Shown: piece by piece, positions 34,264-42,767 of the stretch
How the letters are laid out: each line of letters opens with the position of its first letter
How positions within the stretch are numbered: the first letter of the stretch is position 1
From: Bdellovibrionales bacterium
Lineage (GTDB): Bacteria; Bdellovibrionota; FAC87; UBA2466
Length of the DNA stretch: 47,636 nt
Assembly (NCBI GenBank): GCA_005776395.1
Contig: SXPJ01000021.1
Location: forward strand, 1-47,636
Reading direction: 5' to 3'
Position numbers and translations under genes: made by a program
The notes under the pieces: generated by a model
Database searches by the model: none
Told to the model about the DNA's origin: nothing
Seen by the model: the letters and a program-made list of their open reading frames with translations, nothing else

Positions 34264-34815
34264 TTACCTTTTTTGAGGTATCCACTCAATATCCTTTAAT
34301 TTTTCAAGTTGGTTGGCCAGCCTTGAAAAAACAAAAAGGAAATCGGATAGGCGATTAATGTATATCATCACCCAATTATCTACCGGCTCCCCAGGAAGAG
34401 AACTCAAATAGACAGTGTTACGCTCAGCTCTTCGACACACGGTCCTGGCTAAGTGTAGATGAGCTGCGGTCCTACCCCCCCCGGGAAGAATGAAGTGCTT
34501 AAGAGGGGGCAAACTTTCTGTCATGACATCAATTTGCCGTTCCAAAAAATCGATATGAGCTGAAGTAATTCTCTCAATTTTAGGATCCGTACTGGGAGAG
34601 GCTAGTTGAGCCCCTAAAATAAAAAGATGATTTTGAATCATTCTTAAAGTGCTTTGAACTACGCTCTGCTCAGCATGTGCAATAACAACTCCTAAAACTG
34701 CATTCAATTCATCTATATCACCGTAAGCTGCGATGCGAGGAGAACTCTTGGGTACCCGCGTACCTCCGAAGAGTCCTGTCGTCCCTTCATCACCCGTTTT
34801 TGTATAAATCTTCAT
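34264..34815 (-). CDS. PduO-type cob(I)alamin adenosyltransferase
   Basis: The 183-residue product matches the PduO/ACA family. It has the N-terminal KIYTKTGDEGTTGLFGGTRVPKSSPRIAAYGDIDELNAVLG with the ATP-binding TGD.GTT block, FILPGGGRTAAHLHLARTVCRRAER, and a closing YINRLSDFLFVFSRLAN. The enzyme transfers the adenosyl group from ATP to cob(I)alamin to make coenzyme B12. No other cobalamin genes are nearby, so it probably serves salvage. It reads divergently from flbD, with their promoters in the 34816-34976 gap. Confidence 0.92.
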   Translation of the reverse strand: MKIYTKTGDEGTTGLFGGTRVPKSSPRIAAYGDIDELNAVLGVVIAHAEQSVVQSTLRMIQNHLFILGAQLASPSTDPKIERITSAHIDFLERQIDVMTESLPPLKHFILPGGGRTAAHLHLARTVCRRAERNTVYLSSLPGEPVDNWVMIYINRLSDFLFVFSRLANQLEKLKDIEWIPQKR

Positions 34816-34904
34816 ATAACACCCCGTTCCCTCTCAAAACTTGTCCTTATTTTGAAGGAATACCCTCAATCTCTTTATTATCTTTCGCCTCACTGTATTA
34901 AAGC

Positions 34905-34956
34905 AAGTCGCCCGGTATTAACATAGCCATTCATTTTTTTATTATTTCTTCCGATA
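34905..34956 (+). promoter_or_regulatory. shared upstream box plus CCGATA element before flbD-motA-motB
   Basis: AAGTCGCCCGGTATTAACA (34905-34923) is identical to the minus-strand sequence at 46311-46329. A CCGATA (34951-34956) follows after 27 bases, 20 bases before the GTG start of flbD. CCGATA resembles the -10 of sigma-28 (FliA) flagellar promoters, though a TAAA -35 is not evident. The upstream box may be an activator site. Confidence 0.5.
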
Positions 34957-34976
34957 ACTCTAGCAGGGAGTACTGC

Positions 34977-35195
34977 GTGATCCGTGTAACTAAATTTGAT
35001 GGTTGTAGCATGATATTGAATGCAGACTGGATTCAATCAATAGAAGAGACACCGGATACTGTGATTACTCTGACTACAGGTTCAAAAATTTTAGTCAAAG
35101 ATAGTGTAACTGAAGTTATTGCGGCATTCGAAGAATACAAACGTAAACAGTATTTAATGTCGCAATCTAACTTAAGGAAAGACACATGCTCTTAA
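34977..35195 (+). CDS. flbD: FlbD-family flagellar protein
   Basis: The product is 72 residues from a GTG at 34977 preceded by AGGGAG. The sequence MIRVTKFDGCSMILNADWIQSIEETPDTVITLTTGSKILVKDSVTEVI follows the short FlbD family, small cytoplasmic proteins normally encoded immediately before motA in flagellar operons and of poorly defined role. The stop overlaps the motA start by ten bases, so the two are translationally coupled. Confidence 0.85.
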   Translation: MIRVTKFDGCSMILNADWIQSIEETPDTVITLTTGSKILVKDSVTEVIAAFEEYKRKQYLMSQSNLRKDTCS

Positions 35196-35971
35196 ATTGG
35201 ATTGGCTTTTTAATGGGAATGACCGCTGTTTTTGGCGGAGCACTTTTGGAAGGGCTGCATATTCAGGCTCTAATCCAGCCGACCGCTGCTATCATTGTAT
35301 TTGGAGGCACCATCGGTGCCACTATGTTAGCTTCAACCACCGCCGAGTTTGGTGCAGCTCTCAAAGCACTTGTAAAAGTTTTTTTAAAAGGCGATGGTCA
35401 CGACTATAACCACATCGTTAAAGACATCGTAGAAATGGCAAACGTAGCCCGTAAAGAGGGTATCTTGGCTCTAGAAAAAAATACGGCCAACATCAAAAAT
35501 CCTTTCTTTGCTTCTAATCTAAGAAAAGTTGTGGACGGTTATGACCCGAATTTACTTAAAGAAATGATGGAAGAGAAAATTTTCAAAACCGAACAAAATA
35601 ATAATTCTATCGGTAAAGTTTGGGAAACTGCGGGTGGTTTTGCCCCCACCATCGGAATTATCGGAGCCGTATTAGGACTCATTCACGTCATGGGAAATCT
35701 TTCTGACTCCAGTAAATTGGGCACCGGAATTGCCGTCGCTTTCGTAGCCACCGTATATGGTGTGGGTTCCGCTAACATAATCTTTATTCCCTTGGGAAAT
35801 AAGATAAAAAAACTGGGGATGAATGAAGTCCATGAGATGGAGATCATTATGACAGGGATTCTTGGAATCCAAGCAGGTCTAAATCCCAGGGTTATTGAAG
35901 ACAAAATGAATAACCTAATTGGGGATCATGCTTCCCATGAAAAAGGTGAAGTCGAAAAGAAAGCTGCTTAA
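35186..35971 (+). CDS. motA: flagellar motor stator protein MotA
   Basis: The 261-residue product is the proton- or sodium-channel stator subunit. It has four hydrophobic segments (NWIGFLMGMTAVFGG, AAIIVFGGTIGATML, GGFAPTIGIIGAVLGLIHVM, GIAVAFVATVYGVGSANIIF) and the conserved prolines in FAPTIG and FIPLGN. A large cytoplasmic loop contains the charged residues that contact FliG. The start ATG at 35186 overlaps FlbD by ten bases, and motB follows after three bases. The set is the classic flbD-motA-motB operon. Confidence 0.93.
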   Translation: MLLNWIGFLMGMTAVFGGALLEGLHIQALIQPTAAIIVFGGTIGATMLASTTAEFGAALKALVKVFLKGDGHDYNHIVKDIVEMANVARKEGILALEKNTANIKNPFFASNLRKVVDGYDPNLLKEMMEEKIFKTEQNNNSIGKVWETAGGFAPTIGIIGAVLGLIHVMGNLSDSSKLGTGIAVAFVATVYGVGSANIIFIPLGNKIKKLGMNEVHEMEIIMTGILGIQAGLNPRVIEDKMNNLIGDHASHEKGEVEKKAA

Positions 35972-35974
35972 TTT

Positions 35975-36763
35975 ATGGCAAAGAAACGACATCACGAAGA
36001 GCATGAAAACCTCGAAAGGTGGCTTGTTTCTTATGCCGATTTCATCACCTTACTATTTGCCTTCTTCACCATTCTTTATGCTTTAGGCCAAACCGATAAA
36101 GCCAAATATCAAAAGGCTATTGAGAGCATTCAAAAGGCTTTTCTAACTACCGGCGGAGTTTTTCCTCAACGTGGAAGCCCTTTTACTCCCTTTATAAAAG
36201 AACAAGATAAAGGCTCACAAGTCCCGCCAAAGCCCAAAGACTTAGGTCCCAACTCAAAAACCGAACAAGAAATAATGGATCGAATTGCAGAGCAATTGAA
36301 AGGCATTTTTGAAAGATCCACAGGACTTGCAGCCGATCCCAAAGATATCGAAGTTTTAAAGAGCTCCAATGGTTTTAAAATTAGATTAAGCGAGACAATG
36401 CTATTTAAAGCTAATAGCGACAAACTAAAGAGAGAGCAAATCCCTTTTCTATTTGAAATGGGAAAAAGATTGGCCAGACTCGATTTACCCATTCAAGTTG
36501 AAGGTCATAGTGATAGAGTCGAAGGGCTACTTAATAAAGATTCCAATCGACAGGGGTGGCAACTTTCAGTGAATCGTTCCTTTAATATTTTGAAATTTTT
36601 AGTTGAAGGAGCAGAGTTTCCAAAGCAGAACATTTCAATTTCAGGCTTTGGTGATGTTCAACCTATTGCTTCTAATGATAGTCCTGAAGGGAGAAGAAAA
36701 AATCGTCGGGTGGAGATCGCCATCATCACTCCCGATCAAAACATTAAAGATCTGGAGTGGTAG
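35975..36763 (+). CDS. motB: flagellar motor stator protein MotB
   Basis: The 262-residue product has a basic N-terminus and one TM segment containing the ion-binding aspartate (WLVSYADFITLLFAFFTILYA). A plug/linker precedes a C-terminal OmpA-like peptidoglycan-binding domain (IQVEGHSDRVE, QLSVNRSFNILKFL, ISISGFGDVQP, RRKNRRVEIAI). It anchors the MotA stator to the cell wall and conducts ions. It lies three bases after motA. Its last 20 bases overlap the 3' end of the small exported gene on the other strand. Confidence 0.93.
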   Translation: MAKKRHHEEHENLERWLVSYADFITLLFAFFTILYALGQTDKAKYQKAIESIQKAFLTTGGVFPQRGSPFTPFIKEQDKGSQVPPKPKDLGPNSKTEQEIMDRIAEQLKGIFERSTGLAADPKDIEVLKSSNGFKIRLSETMLFKANSDKLKREQIPFLFEMGKRLARLDLPIQVEGHSDRVEGLLNKDSNRQGWQLSVNRSFNILKFLVEGAEFPKQNISISGFGDVQPIASNDSPEGRRKNRRVEIAIITPDQNIKDLEW

Positions 36764-37049
36764 AGCCAGTTAATCCGTTCTTTTGCTCCCCCACTTTTTT
36801 AACCTCTGGCTTAGTTAAAATATCTAGCTCCTTAATCAAACTTTCTAATTCAGCCGTTCCAGCCGCATTCATTTCTTCGGTTATATTATTTTTAAGTTGT
36901 TCCATAACTATAGGACGTGCTGAACGAGTAGGCGCTCCCAAGGAAACTCGGTCTGTGACCTCTTCCTTGCTATTATCTGTCCCACTGTGATCTGTATCCC
37001 CCCAACAAAGAACGGATGTCACAAGAATTAATGCCAACCACTTTAGCAT
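36744..37049 (-). CDS. small exported hypothetical protein
   Basis: The product is 101 residues from the ATG at 37049, preceded by AAGGGG at five bases. The in-frame TTG at 37064 sits before that ribosome site and is rejected. The N-terminus (MLKWLALILVTSVLCWG) is a signal peptide. The cysteine has leucine before it, so it is not a good lipobox. The rest is short, polar and helical (QLKNNITEEMNAAGTAELESLIKELDIL). No family is recognised. It is downstream of ftsZ but cut off from it by a terminator, and it overlaps the motB 3' end. Confidence 0.6.
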   Translation of the reverse strand: MLKWLALILVTSVLCWGDTDHSGTDNSKEEVTDRVSLGAPTRSARPIVMEQLKNNITEEMNAAGTAELESLIKELDILTKPEVKKVGEQKNGLTGSTTPDL

Positions 37050-37067
37050 TTTGACCCCTTTCAATAC

Positions 37068-37099
37068 TAAAAAAGGCAGAGAAGAAGATCTTCTCTGCC
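37068..37099 (-). terminator. rho-independent terminator of ftsZ
   Basis: An 11-bp perfect stem (GGCAGAGAAGA with TCTTCTCTGCC) has a three-base loop and is followed in the minus direction by six T. It lies 15 bases after the ftsZ stop. Confidence 0.85.
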
Positions 37100-37114
37100 C
37101 TAGAAACTCAAATG

Positions 37115-38335
37115 CTAGTCGTTTTGTCGTCGTAAGAAAGTCGGAATATCGTACTCTTCGGTTTCAAAGAAACGTTTGCCGATTTCTCGAGCCAATTGTC
37201 TTGCCGATTTCAAATCCTCAGATAAAGGCTCTCTTTTTTGAATAACAGGACTTGCTACTGTAGTTGCTATCTGAGGTTGTGAAGTCTCTTGAATCATTCT
37301 CTCAGGTTGCGCTTGAGGTGCAGCGACGGTTTCAGTGTTAATCACGATCTGTTCAACTGTCTGCTTAGCTTCAACCTCAGGATTAAATCCAGTGGCAATC
37401 ACAGTGACCCTAACTTCATCTTTTAAGTTCTCATCAATAACGGAACCGAAAATAATCTCAGCATCTTCGTGGGCTTCTTCAGTGATAAGCGAAGAGGCTT
37501 CGTTGACTTCAAAGAGAGTAAGATCAGATCCCCCAGTAATGTTAATGATAATTCCAGTAGCTCCGTTAATAGCTACATCTTCAAGAAGTGGAGAAGAGAT
37601 AGCTTTTCGAGCAGCTTCAATGGCTCTGTTCTCTCCTGAACAGATTCCAGTTCCCATCAGAGCTAAACCTTTATTGGACATCACGGTTCTAACATCCGCA
37701 AAATCGAGGTTGATTAAACCTCGAATGTTAATTAGATCCGAAATCCCTTTAACAGCTTGATAAAGAACCTCGTCTGCTTTTTTGAAACAATCTAGCATCG
37801 TAGTTGTTTCATTGGCGACATAAAGAAGTCTCTGGTTAGGAATACAGATCAAAGTATCTACAGCCTCTTTCAGTTCAGTGATACCTTTATCAGCATTTTT
37901 GCGGCGTTTCTTTCCTTCGAAGTTGAAGGGTTTAGTCACAACCCCCACTGTCAAAGCACCGACCTCCTTAGCAATGTTAGCGATTACCGGAGCGGCTCCC
38001 GTTCCAGTTCCTCCGCCCATTCCTGCGGTGATAAAAACCATGTCCGAGCCATACAACATCTCAGCAATTCTTGAACTGTCTTCCAGAGCGGCTTTTTTTC
38101 CTATCTCAGGATTAGCTCCAGCCCCTAAACCTTTGGTAAGTTCAGTGCCTAACTGGATATGATAAGGAGCAGGATTGTGATTCAGCGCTTGGTTGTCGGT
38201 GTTAGCAGCCACAAAGTCGACGCCACTAAGACCTAAAGAGATCATCGTAGCAATCGCATTAGTTCCTCCTCCCCCAACTCCAACGACCTTAATTTTTGCA
38301 CCCTGAGCAGTTGTTTTTTCGACGATTTCAAACAT
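37115..38335 (-). CDS. ftsZ: cell division protein FtsZ
   Basis: The 406-residue tubulin-like GTPase forms the division ring. N-terminal GTP-binding blocks are [12 protein letters not shown] and the tubulin signature [18 protein letters not shown]; the T7 loop is in [13 protein letters not shown] variable linker (about 320-385) leads to the conserved C-terminal peptide DIPTFLRRQ, which recruits FtsA. The ribosome site TTAGGAGGAATCAT precedes the ATG at 38335. It ends the ftsQ-ftsA-ftsZ order and is closed by a strong terminator. Confidence 0.98.
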   Translation of the reverse strand: MFEIVEKTTAQGAKIKVVGVGGGGTNAIATMISLGLSGVDFVAANTDNQALNHNPAPYHIQLGTELTKGLGAGANPEIGKKAALEDSSRIAEMLYGSDMVFITAGMGGGTGTGAAPVIANIAKEVGALTVGVVTKPFNFEGKKRRKNADKGITELKEAVDTLICIPNQRLLYVANETTTMLDCFKKADEVLYQAVKGISDLINIRGLINLDFADVRTVMSNKGLALMGTGICSGENRAIEAARKAISSPLLEDVAINGATGIIINITGGSDLTLFEVNEASSLITEEAHEDAEIIFGSVIDENLKDEVRVTVIATGFNPEVEAKQTVEQIVINTETVAAPQAQPERMIQETSQPQIATTVASPVIQKREPLSEDLKSARQLAREIGKRFFETEEYDIPTFLRRQND

Positions 38336-38369
38336 ATGATTCCTCCTAATTGGGGTCTGTTGCCTTTAG

Positions 38370-39617
38370 CTAAAAAACATCGCCTAACCAGGTTTTCATT
38401 CTGGTTATAACTTTTCCATAAACATTTTCCTGATCTTTAACTTTAAATACCGTATCAGAAGTCATAGGTTTGCCGTACATCAGTAAACCCACGGCCGTTG
38501 AATACATGGGAGAATTAACTACATCTAACAATCCCCCCACACCTTGAGGAGCCCCTCTTCTGACTGGCATTTCAAGAATAAACTCTGCTAACTCCGGGAA
38601 CCCTTCAAGTAGTGAAGCTCCACCCGTAATCACAACTCCAGTGGACATAAGATGTTTAAATCCACTGTTACTGATTTCGTGACTCACCATCGATAGAATT
38701 TCTTCAACTCGAGGTTCAATAATTTTGGTTAAAACCGATCTTGAGATCTCTTTAGATTTTCTTCCGCCCATCATCGGGACTTCGATTATTTCTTCATTAG
38801 GAAGTAATGAAGCCATCGCGCAACCCGAGGCCACTTTGATTCTCTCCGCATCTTGAATCGAAGTTCTTAGACCTACCGCAATATCATTAGTGATATGATT
38901 GCCACCCATGGGAACCCCACCCGTATAAACGACACTTCCCCGTACATAGATCGCAATATCAGTTGTGCCCCCTCCAATATCAATTAAAGCAACGCCCAAC
39001 TCTTTTTCATCGGAAGTTAACACCGCTTCTGCAGAAGCCAAGGGCTCTAAAACGATGTCAGAAACTTCGATTCCCGCTTGGTTTACGCACTTAATAATAT
39101 TTTGAGCTGAAGCTACATTACCTGTAACCACGTGAACTTTAGACTCCAAACGAACCCCGCTCATTCCGAGCGGATCTTTTACACCCTCATGATCATTGAT
39201 CGTAAATTCCTGAGAAATCACATGAAGCACTTCTCGATCAGTGGGAATCGCAATCGCTTTAGCCGCATCAATGGCTCGTTCGACATCTTGAGCTCCCACC
39301 TCTTTATTTTTAATTGCCACCACTCCAGTGCTGTTAAAACTTTTAATGTGACTTCCGGCTATTCCGCATTGAGCGTGAGTGATTTCAACGCCCGCCATGA
39401 GTTCAGCCACCTCGACAGCTTTCTTTAAAGCTTCAACTGTCGACGGTATATTAACAACAATCCCTTTTCTAATTCCTAGAGAAGCTTGTTTACCGATACC
39501 GATTATTTCAACACCTTCAGAAGCCATTTTCCCAATCACAACGCAGATCTTCGTTGTTCCGAAATCAATGCCTACAAGAAGATCGGATTGCTTTGCCGGT
39601 TTCTTAGAGCCAGACAT
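38370..39617 (-). CDS. ftsA: cell division protein FtsA
   Basis: The 415-residue actin-fold membrane tether links FtsZ to the membrane. Features are the phosphate-1 block VGIDFGTTKICVVIG, EFTINDHEGVKDPLGMSG, phosphate-2 LIDIGGGTTDIAIY, the adenosine-site TGGASLLEGFPEL, and an amphipathic C-terminal helix (RMKTWLGDVF) that inserts in the membrane. The ATG at 39617 has AAAGGG at proper spacing, whereas the ATG at 39623 is too close to it. It follows ftsQ with a 144-base gap that may carry its own promoter and precedes ftsZ by 34 bases. Confidence 0.97.
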   Translation of the reverse strand: MSGSKKPAKQSDLLVGIDFGTTKICVVIGKMASEGVEIIGIGKQASLGIRKGIVVNIPSTVEALKKAVEVAELMAGVEITHAQCGIAGSHIKSFNSTGVVAIKNKEVGAQDVERAIDAAKAIAIPTDREVLHVISQEFTINDHEGVKDPLGMSGVRLESKVHVVTGNVASAQNIIKCVNQAGIEVSDIVLEPLASAEAVLTSDEKELGVALIDIGGGTTDIAIYVRGSVVYTGGVPMGGNHITNDIAVGLRTSIQDAERIKVASGCAMASLLPNEEIIEVPMMGGRKSKEISRSVLTKIIEPRVEEILSMVSHEISNSGFKHLMSTGVVITGGASLLEGFPELAEFILEMPVRRGAPQGVGGLLDVVNSPMYSTAVGLLMYGKPMTSDTVFKVKDQENVYGKVITRMKTWLGDVF

Positions 39618-39688
39618 ATGCATCCCTTTTTGTTAAGTACTTCTGTTGTAACGGTTAAAGACGAGAGGTCACTTTTTTCTCTGGCTTT

Positions 39689-39742
39689 ACACTCAGTTAG
39701 TGAATTTCACCACTCAGTGTATAAGCACTGGGTTATAAGTGC
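39689..39742 (-). promoter_or_regulatory. pair of small inverted repeats between ftsQ and ftsA
   Basis: In the ftsQ-ftsA gap, 39689-39720 pairs ACACT...AGTGT ends around AGTG...CACT-type arms, and 39725-39742 pairs GCACT with AGTGC. They lie 72 bases or more upstream of ftsA. They could be regulator sites or an RNA structure. No T-run follows, so I do not call a terminator. Confidence 0.25.
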
Positions 39743-39761
39743 CCTTGGGGTAACTGTAGTT

Positions 39762-40532
39762 CTAATTGTGGATACTGACAACAGCTTTTTTTGGAAACAT
39801 CAGATTAATTCTCTGAAGTTGTTGAATTTGACTAGGAGGGTCTAACAATAAAGTCTCTAAAACTTTCGACTGAGATTCCCAATTTTCAATATTCAAAAGG
39901 ACTTCGAGTTTAGGATTCTCTAAAAATATTTTGAAGTAGGGATAATTTCCTAAAATGATTTGCGAGATACTGTATTTGGAACGAGCTAAAACTTTAAATT
40001 GATCGCCCATTGATAAAACCTTTGGCACATTCCATTTTTCTCGTTCAGCCGTGAAAGAGAGAAAGGGCAGATCTAAGGTTTTTAAAAGATTAGGACGAGC
40101 TTTTTCAATTATATTCCCCTTTGAATCCATAAAATAGGCAATGCCTTTGAAGACCGATAAGGCTTGAGGCCTTTTTGTTTCAACTTCAATCCACAAATGA
40201 TCAGGATATTGTTTTTTGATCGTAACGTGTTCAATCCAAGGACGCTTTTCAAGATTAGAGATTAAATCCGCGGCACTCACAGCCACTAAACTTTTACCCT
40301 CTAAAATAGGCAACCAAGATTTCACCTCAGATACCGCTACAGGCCACTCAGAGGAGATTTTAACCTGCTTTATTTTAAACGGAGACAAAAGTTGAAAGTG
40401 ATCCCCCAAAACCCCTCGTTCATTAGAAAACAAGAACCCTACCAATAGTAATAAAAACAACCCACCCCCCATGACACTTGTCCATTGGGGTAAACCCTCC
40501 CACATTGAAACGGATTTTACATCTTCAGACAT
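39762..40532 (-). CDS. ftsQ: cell division protein FtsQ/DivIB
   Basis: The 256-residue product has a cytoplasmic tail, one TM segment (VMGGGLFLLLLVGFLF, about residues 20-35), a POTRA domain starting at SPFKIKQVKISSEW with the typical RPWIEHVTIKKQYPDHLWIEVETKRP, and the beta domain with a variable end. FtsQ links early and late divisome proteins in the periplasm. The position directly upstream of ftsA supports the assignment. It starts eight bases after the glycosyltransferase-like gene, so the two are likely co-transcribed. Confidence 0.85.
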   Translation of the reverse strand: MSEDVKSVSMWEGLPQWTSVMGGGLFLLLLVGFLFSNERGVLGDHFQLLSPFKIKQVKISSEWPVAVSEVKSWLPILEGKSLVAVSAADLISNLEKRPWIEHVTIKKQYPDHLWIEVETKRPQALSVFKGIAYFMDSKGNIIEKARPNLLKTLDLPFLSFTAEREKWNVPKVLSMGDQFKVLARSKYSISQIILGNYPYFKIFLENPKLEVLLNIENWESQSKVLETLLLDPPSQIQQLQRINLMFPKKAVVSIHN

Positions 40533-40540
40533 AAATCCTC

Positions 40541-41566
40541 CTAAGCAGCTTTCTCTAGGTTTTTTTCATTAAAACTCTCTTCACCAAAAAAGAGATTTTG
40601 ATACTGCTGTGTCACTACATTAAGTGAAGCGGATCTGCACAACTGTGCATTTAACTCCAAACCTAGCTCATTTCGTCTTGATTGCTCCTGGTAAAGCTCC
40701 AGAATTTTGATTCCCATCGTTTTAATTTCATAAGAAGGAATTAAAATTCCACTTTTTTCTGGAACTATAAAATCTTCAATGCCTGGAATTTCAACCGAGA
40801 TCACAGGGACTTGATAAGCTCCCGCAATCATCACTGGAATAAAGTGATAATTTCTTAAGGGGGCGTAAAGAAACAGATCAAGAGAACCCACAACCGACTC
40901 CGAAACAGTTTCAATGATACTGACAGCTTTATTTAAATCTAAAGCACTAACCATTCTCGAGAAATGGTTATAGAGAGGCCCTCTTCCCAAAATATTAAAA
41001 TGAATCTGAGAGCTCTGTTTGCTTACAAAATGAGCCACACAAAGTAAAAAATTAATATTACTTTCCATGGAAAAATCACAAAAAGTTCCCACCTGAAACT
41101 TGCCGCTATTTCGGTTTGGAAAGCTTTGCCAAACTCTCTTTGGCATCATTAAGGATCCAAGTTTTAACTGAGATTCAGGAATCTTCTTAATATCTCTAAA
41201 GAATCGATATTCTAAAGGACTATAAACAATCAAAGTTGTCGACTTAGGCAAGCTTGAAAAAAAGGGCTGAAATGAAAGGCCGTAAAGCTGTTTCTCTTCT
41301 TGGGGGGTATACAAAATCGATACAAAAACTTTTCCTGAGTTATAAGATTTAACTGATAAAAAATCTAAAGCTCTACGCCAATCTCGGGCCACTATCCAGA
41401 AATCGCCCTGAGCTCTTTTTTTAAAAAACCGTCGTTGGGCTTCAGTGACCCAAATCGTCTCGATCTGAGCAAATTGAGAAAGATTTTCTAAAATAGGTTC
41501 AATAGACGATCGCTCTGAGGGATCAAGATCGTTAAATAAAAAACAGGTGAGATTTTTTAGAATCAT
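40541..41566 (-). CDS. glycosyltransferase-like protein upstream of ftsQ
   Basis: The 341-residue product has a GT-B-like C-terminal half: QIHFNILGRGPLYNHFSRMV, SLDLFLYAPLRNYHFIPVMIAGAYQVPVISVEIPGIEDFIV and a final helix LNVVTQQYQNLFF. The usual EX7E glutamates of GT4 are not clearly present (LRNYHFIPVMIAG), so it may be a divergent or inactive member. The N-terminal half is poorly conserved. No signal peptide is present. It sits where murB, ddl or murC usually precedes ftsQ, eight bases upstream of it, so it may work in envelope or division biology. Confidence 0.6.
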   Translation of the reverse strand: MILKNLTCFLFNDLDPSERSSIEPILENLSQFAQIETIWVTEAQRRFFKKRAQGDFWIVARDWRRALDFLSVKSYNSGKVFVSILYTPQEEKQLYGLSFQPFFSSLPKSTTLIVYSPLEYRFFRDIKKIPESQLKLGSLMMPKRVWQSFPNRNSGKFQVGTFCDFSMESNINFLLCVAHFVSKQSSQIHFNILGRGPLYNHFSRMVSALDLNKAVSIIETVSESVVGSLDLFLYAPLRNYHFIPVMIAGAYQVPVISVEIPGIEDFIVPEKSGILIPSYEIKTMGIKILELYQEQSRRNELGLELNAQLCRSASLNVVTQQYQNLFFGEESFNEKNLEKAA

Positions 41567-41610
41567 GGCTCTTATTAAATGTTCCGTAGATGAGATTAGA
41601 AATTTGAATT

Positions 41611-41647
41611 GAGAGAGGACTAAACTTCAGCTTGAAGTCTATCTCTC
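41611..41647 (-). terminator. stem-loop after the LOG-family gene (possible terminator)
   Basis: GAGAGA and TCTCTC arms surround an inner ACTTCA/TGAAGT pairing. The T-run after it is poor, so function as a terminator is uncertain. It lies between the LOG-family gene and the glycosyltransferase-like gene, both on the minus strand. Confidence 0.3.
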
Positions 41648-41669
41648 GTCCTTATGAACTGCTTAACTA

Positions 41670-42728
41670 TTATACCGTATTTTCATTAATAAAGTCGATA
41701 AGACAACGCAGCATCCCAAAGTCTTTTTTTGTCCATTTAAAAACTAGACGCGGCAGTTCCATAATTTCCGGCTCGTTCTCCTCTTCAGGGAGTGGAGAAG
41801 ACAGGCAAAGCTTTCCAGCTTTTAAAAAATCGGCAAACTCATGATTAATCTTTTCCAAGGCTTTTTCTGTGAGGGGTTTTTTAATTCGAATAGAGACCTT
41901 ATCTCCCACATAACGCGTTGAATGGTAGTTTTTATAGAAGAGGTCAAAGTGGTCCAAAGCCTCTTCAGCGGTGTGGCAAACTTTGTAAAGGTGCCTATCG
42001 GAAGTTGAAATCAGTCCTTTCTTTAGCATGACTGTATTCAAAAAGTTAACCACCTTAGACCAGTAACCGTAATCTTTTGTTTCCAGAAAAACCACAGGAA
42101 CGGGATTGGTTTTTCCAGTTTGAAGCAGAGTTAAAGCCTCAAAAGCTTCATCAAAAGTTCCAAACCCACCTGGGAAAAAGGCAAAGGCCCAGGCCTCTTT
42201 AACAAGGAATAATTTTCGAGTGAAAAAATATTTGTAATTAATTAACCCTTTATCTGGATCGATAAACGAATTGGCACTTTGCTCAAAAGGAAGCTTAATA
42301 TTAAGGCCAAATCCCCCTTTAGCCGTAGCCCCCTCATTTCCCGCGGCCATAATTCCAGGCCCCCCACCCGTAATCACCATATATTTTCTTTTAACCGCTT
42401 TCTGAGCAAAATCTTTAGCTAGAATGTAAAGTGGATCGGCCGAGTCGATTCGAGCCGAGCCAAACATAGTGATTTTGGGCGATTGCCGATGAGGACGAAA
42501 CATTTTAAAGGAAAAACGCAACTCTTTTAACGCAGTTGCTGAAATTTTGAGATTTAAACTCCCAGGATTCTCTTTGGCTAACTTAATAGTTGCCTTAAAA
42601 ATATCCGAAATAATCTTTTTTCTTAGGGGGGTTTGCTCTCCCACCATTTCATGAAGGGAGTCCTCTAACTTATTCCATTCTGGCCCTAAACTGTCCTGTT
42701 TCATTTTATCATTTATTTTAGATTTCAA
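41670..42728 (-). CDS. LOG-family (TIGR00730-like) Rossmann protein
   Basis: The 352-residue product carries the LOG/lysine-decarboxylase-like core: ITMFGSARIDSADPLYILAKDFAQ, VITGGGPGIMAAGNEGA and the phosphoribohydrolase signature PGGFGTFDEAFEALTLLQ. Plant and bacterial LOG proteins release free bases from nucleoside monophosphates, and longer bacterial members like this one are less well tested. It has N-terminal (about 85 residues) and C-terminal (about 70 residues) extensions beyond the core. It reads leftward and is divergent from the VKOR-DsbA gene with 39 bases between the starts. Confidence 0.85.
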   Translation of the reverse strand: MKSKINDKMKQDSLGPEWNKLEDSLHEMVGEQTPLRKKIISDIFKATIKLAKENPGSLNLKISATALKELRFSFKMFRPHRQSPKITMFGSARIDSADPLYILAKDFAQKAVKRKYMVITGGGPGIMAAGNEGATAKGGFGLNIKLPFEQSANSFIDPDKGLINYKYFFTRKLFLVKEAWAFAFFPGGFGTFDEAFEALTLLQTGKTNPVPVVFLETKDYGYWSKVVNFLNTVMLKKGLISTSDRHLYKVCHTAEEALDHFDLFYKNYHSTRYVGDKVSIRIKKPLTEKALEKINHEFADFLKAGKLCLSSPLPEEENEPEIMELPRLVFKWTKKDFGMLRCLIDFINENTV

Positions 42729-42767
42729 TTTGCCTGCTCGTTCGGTTTAAGAGAAAATTTATAAACT

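Noticed and set aside
37335-38162. Plus-strand ORFs across ftsZ
   Set aside because: They are antisense to a fully recognisable ftsZ and have serine/proline-rich shadow composition.
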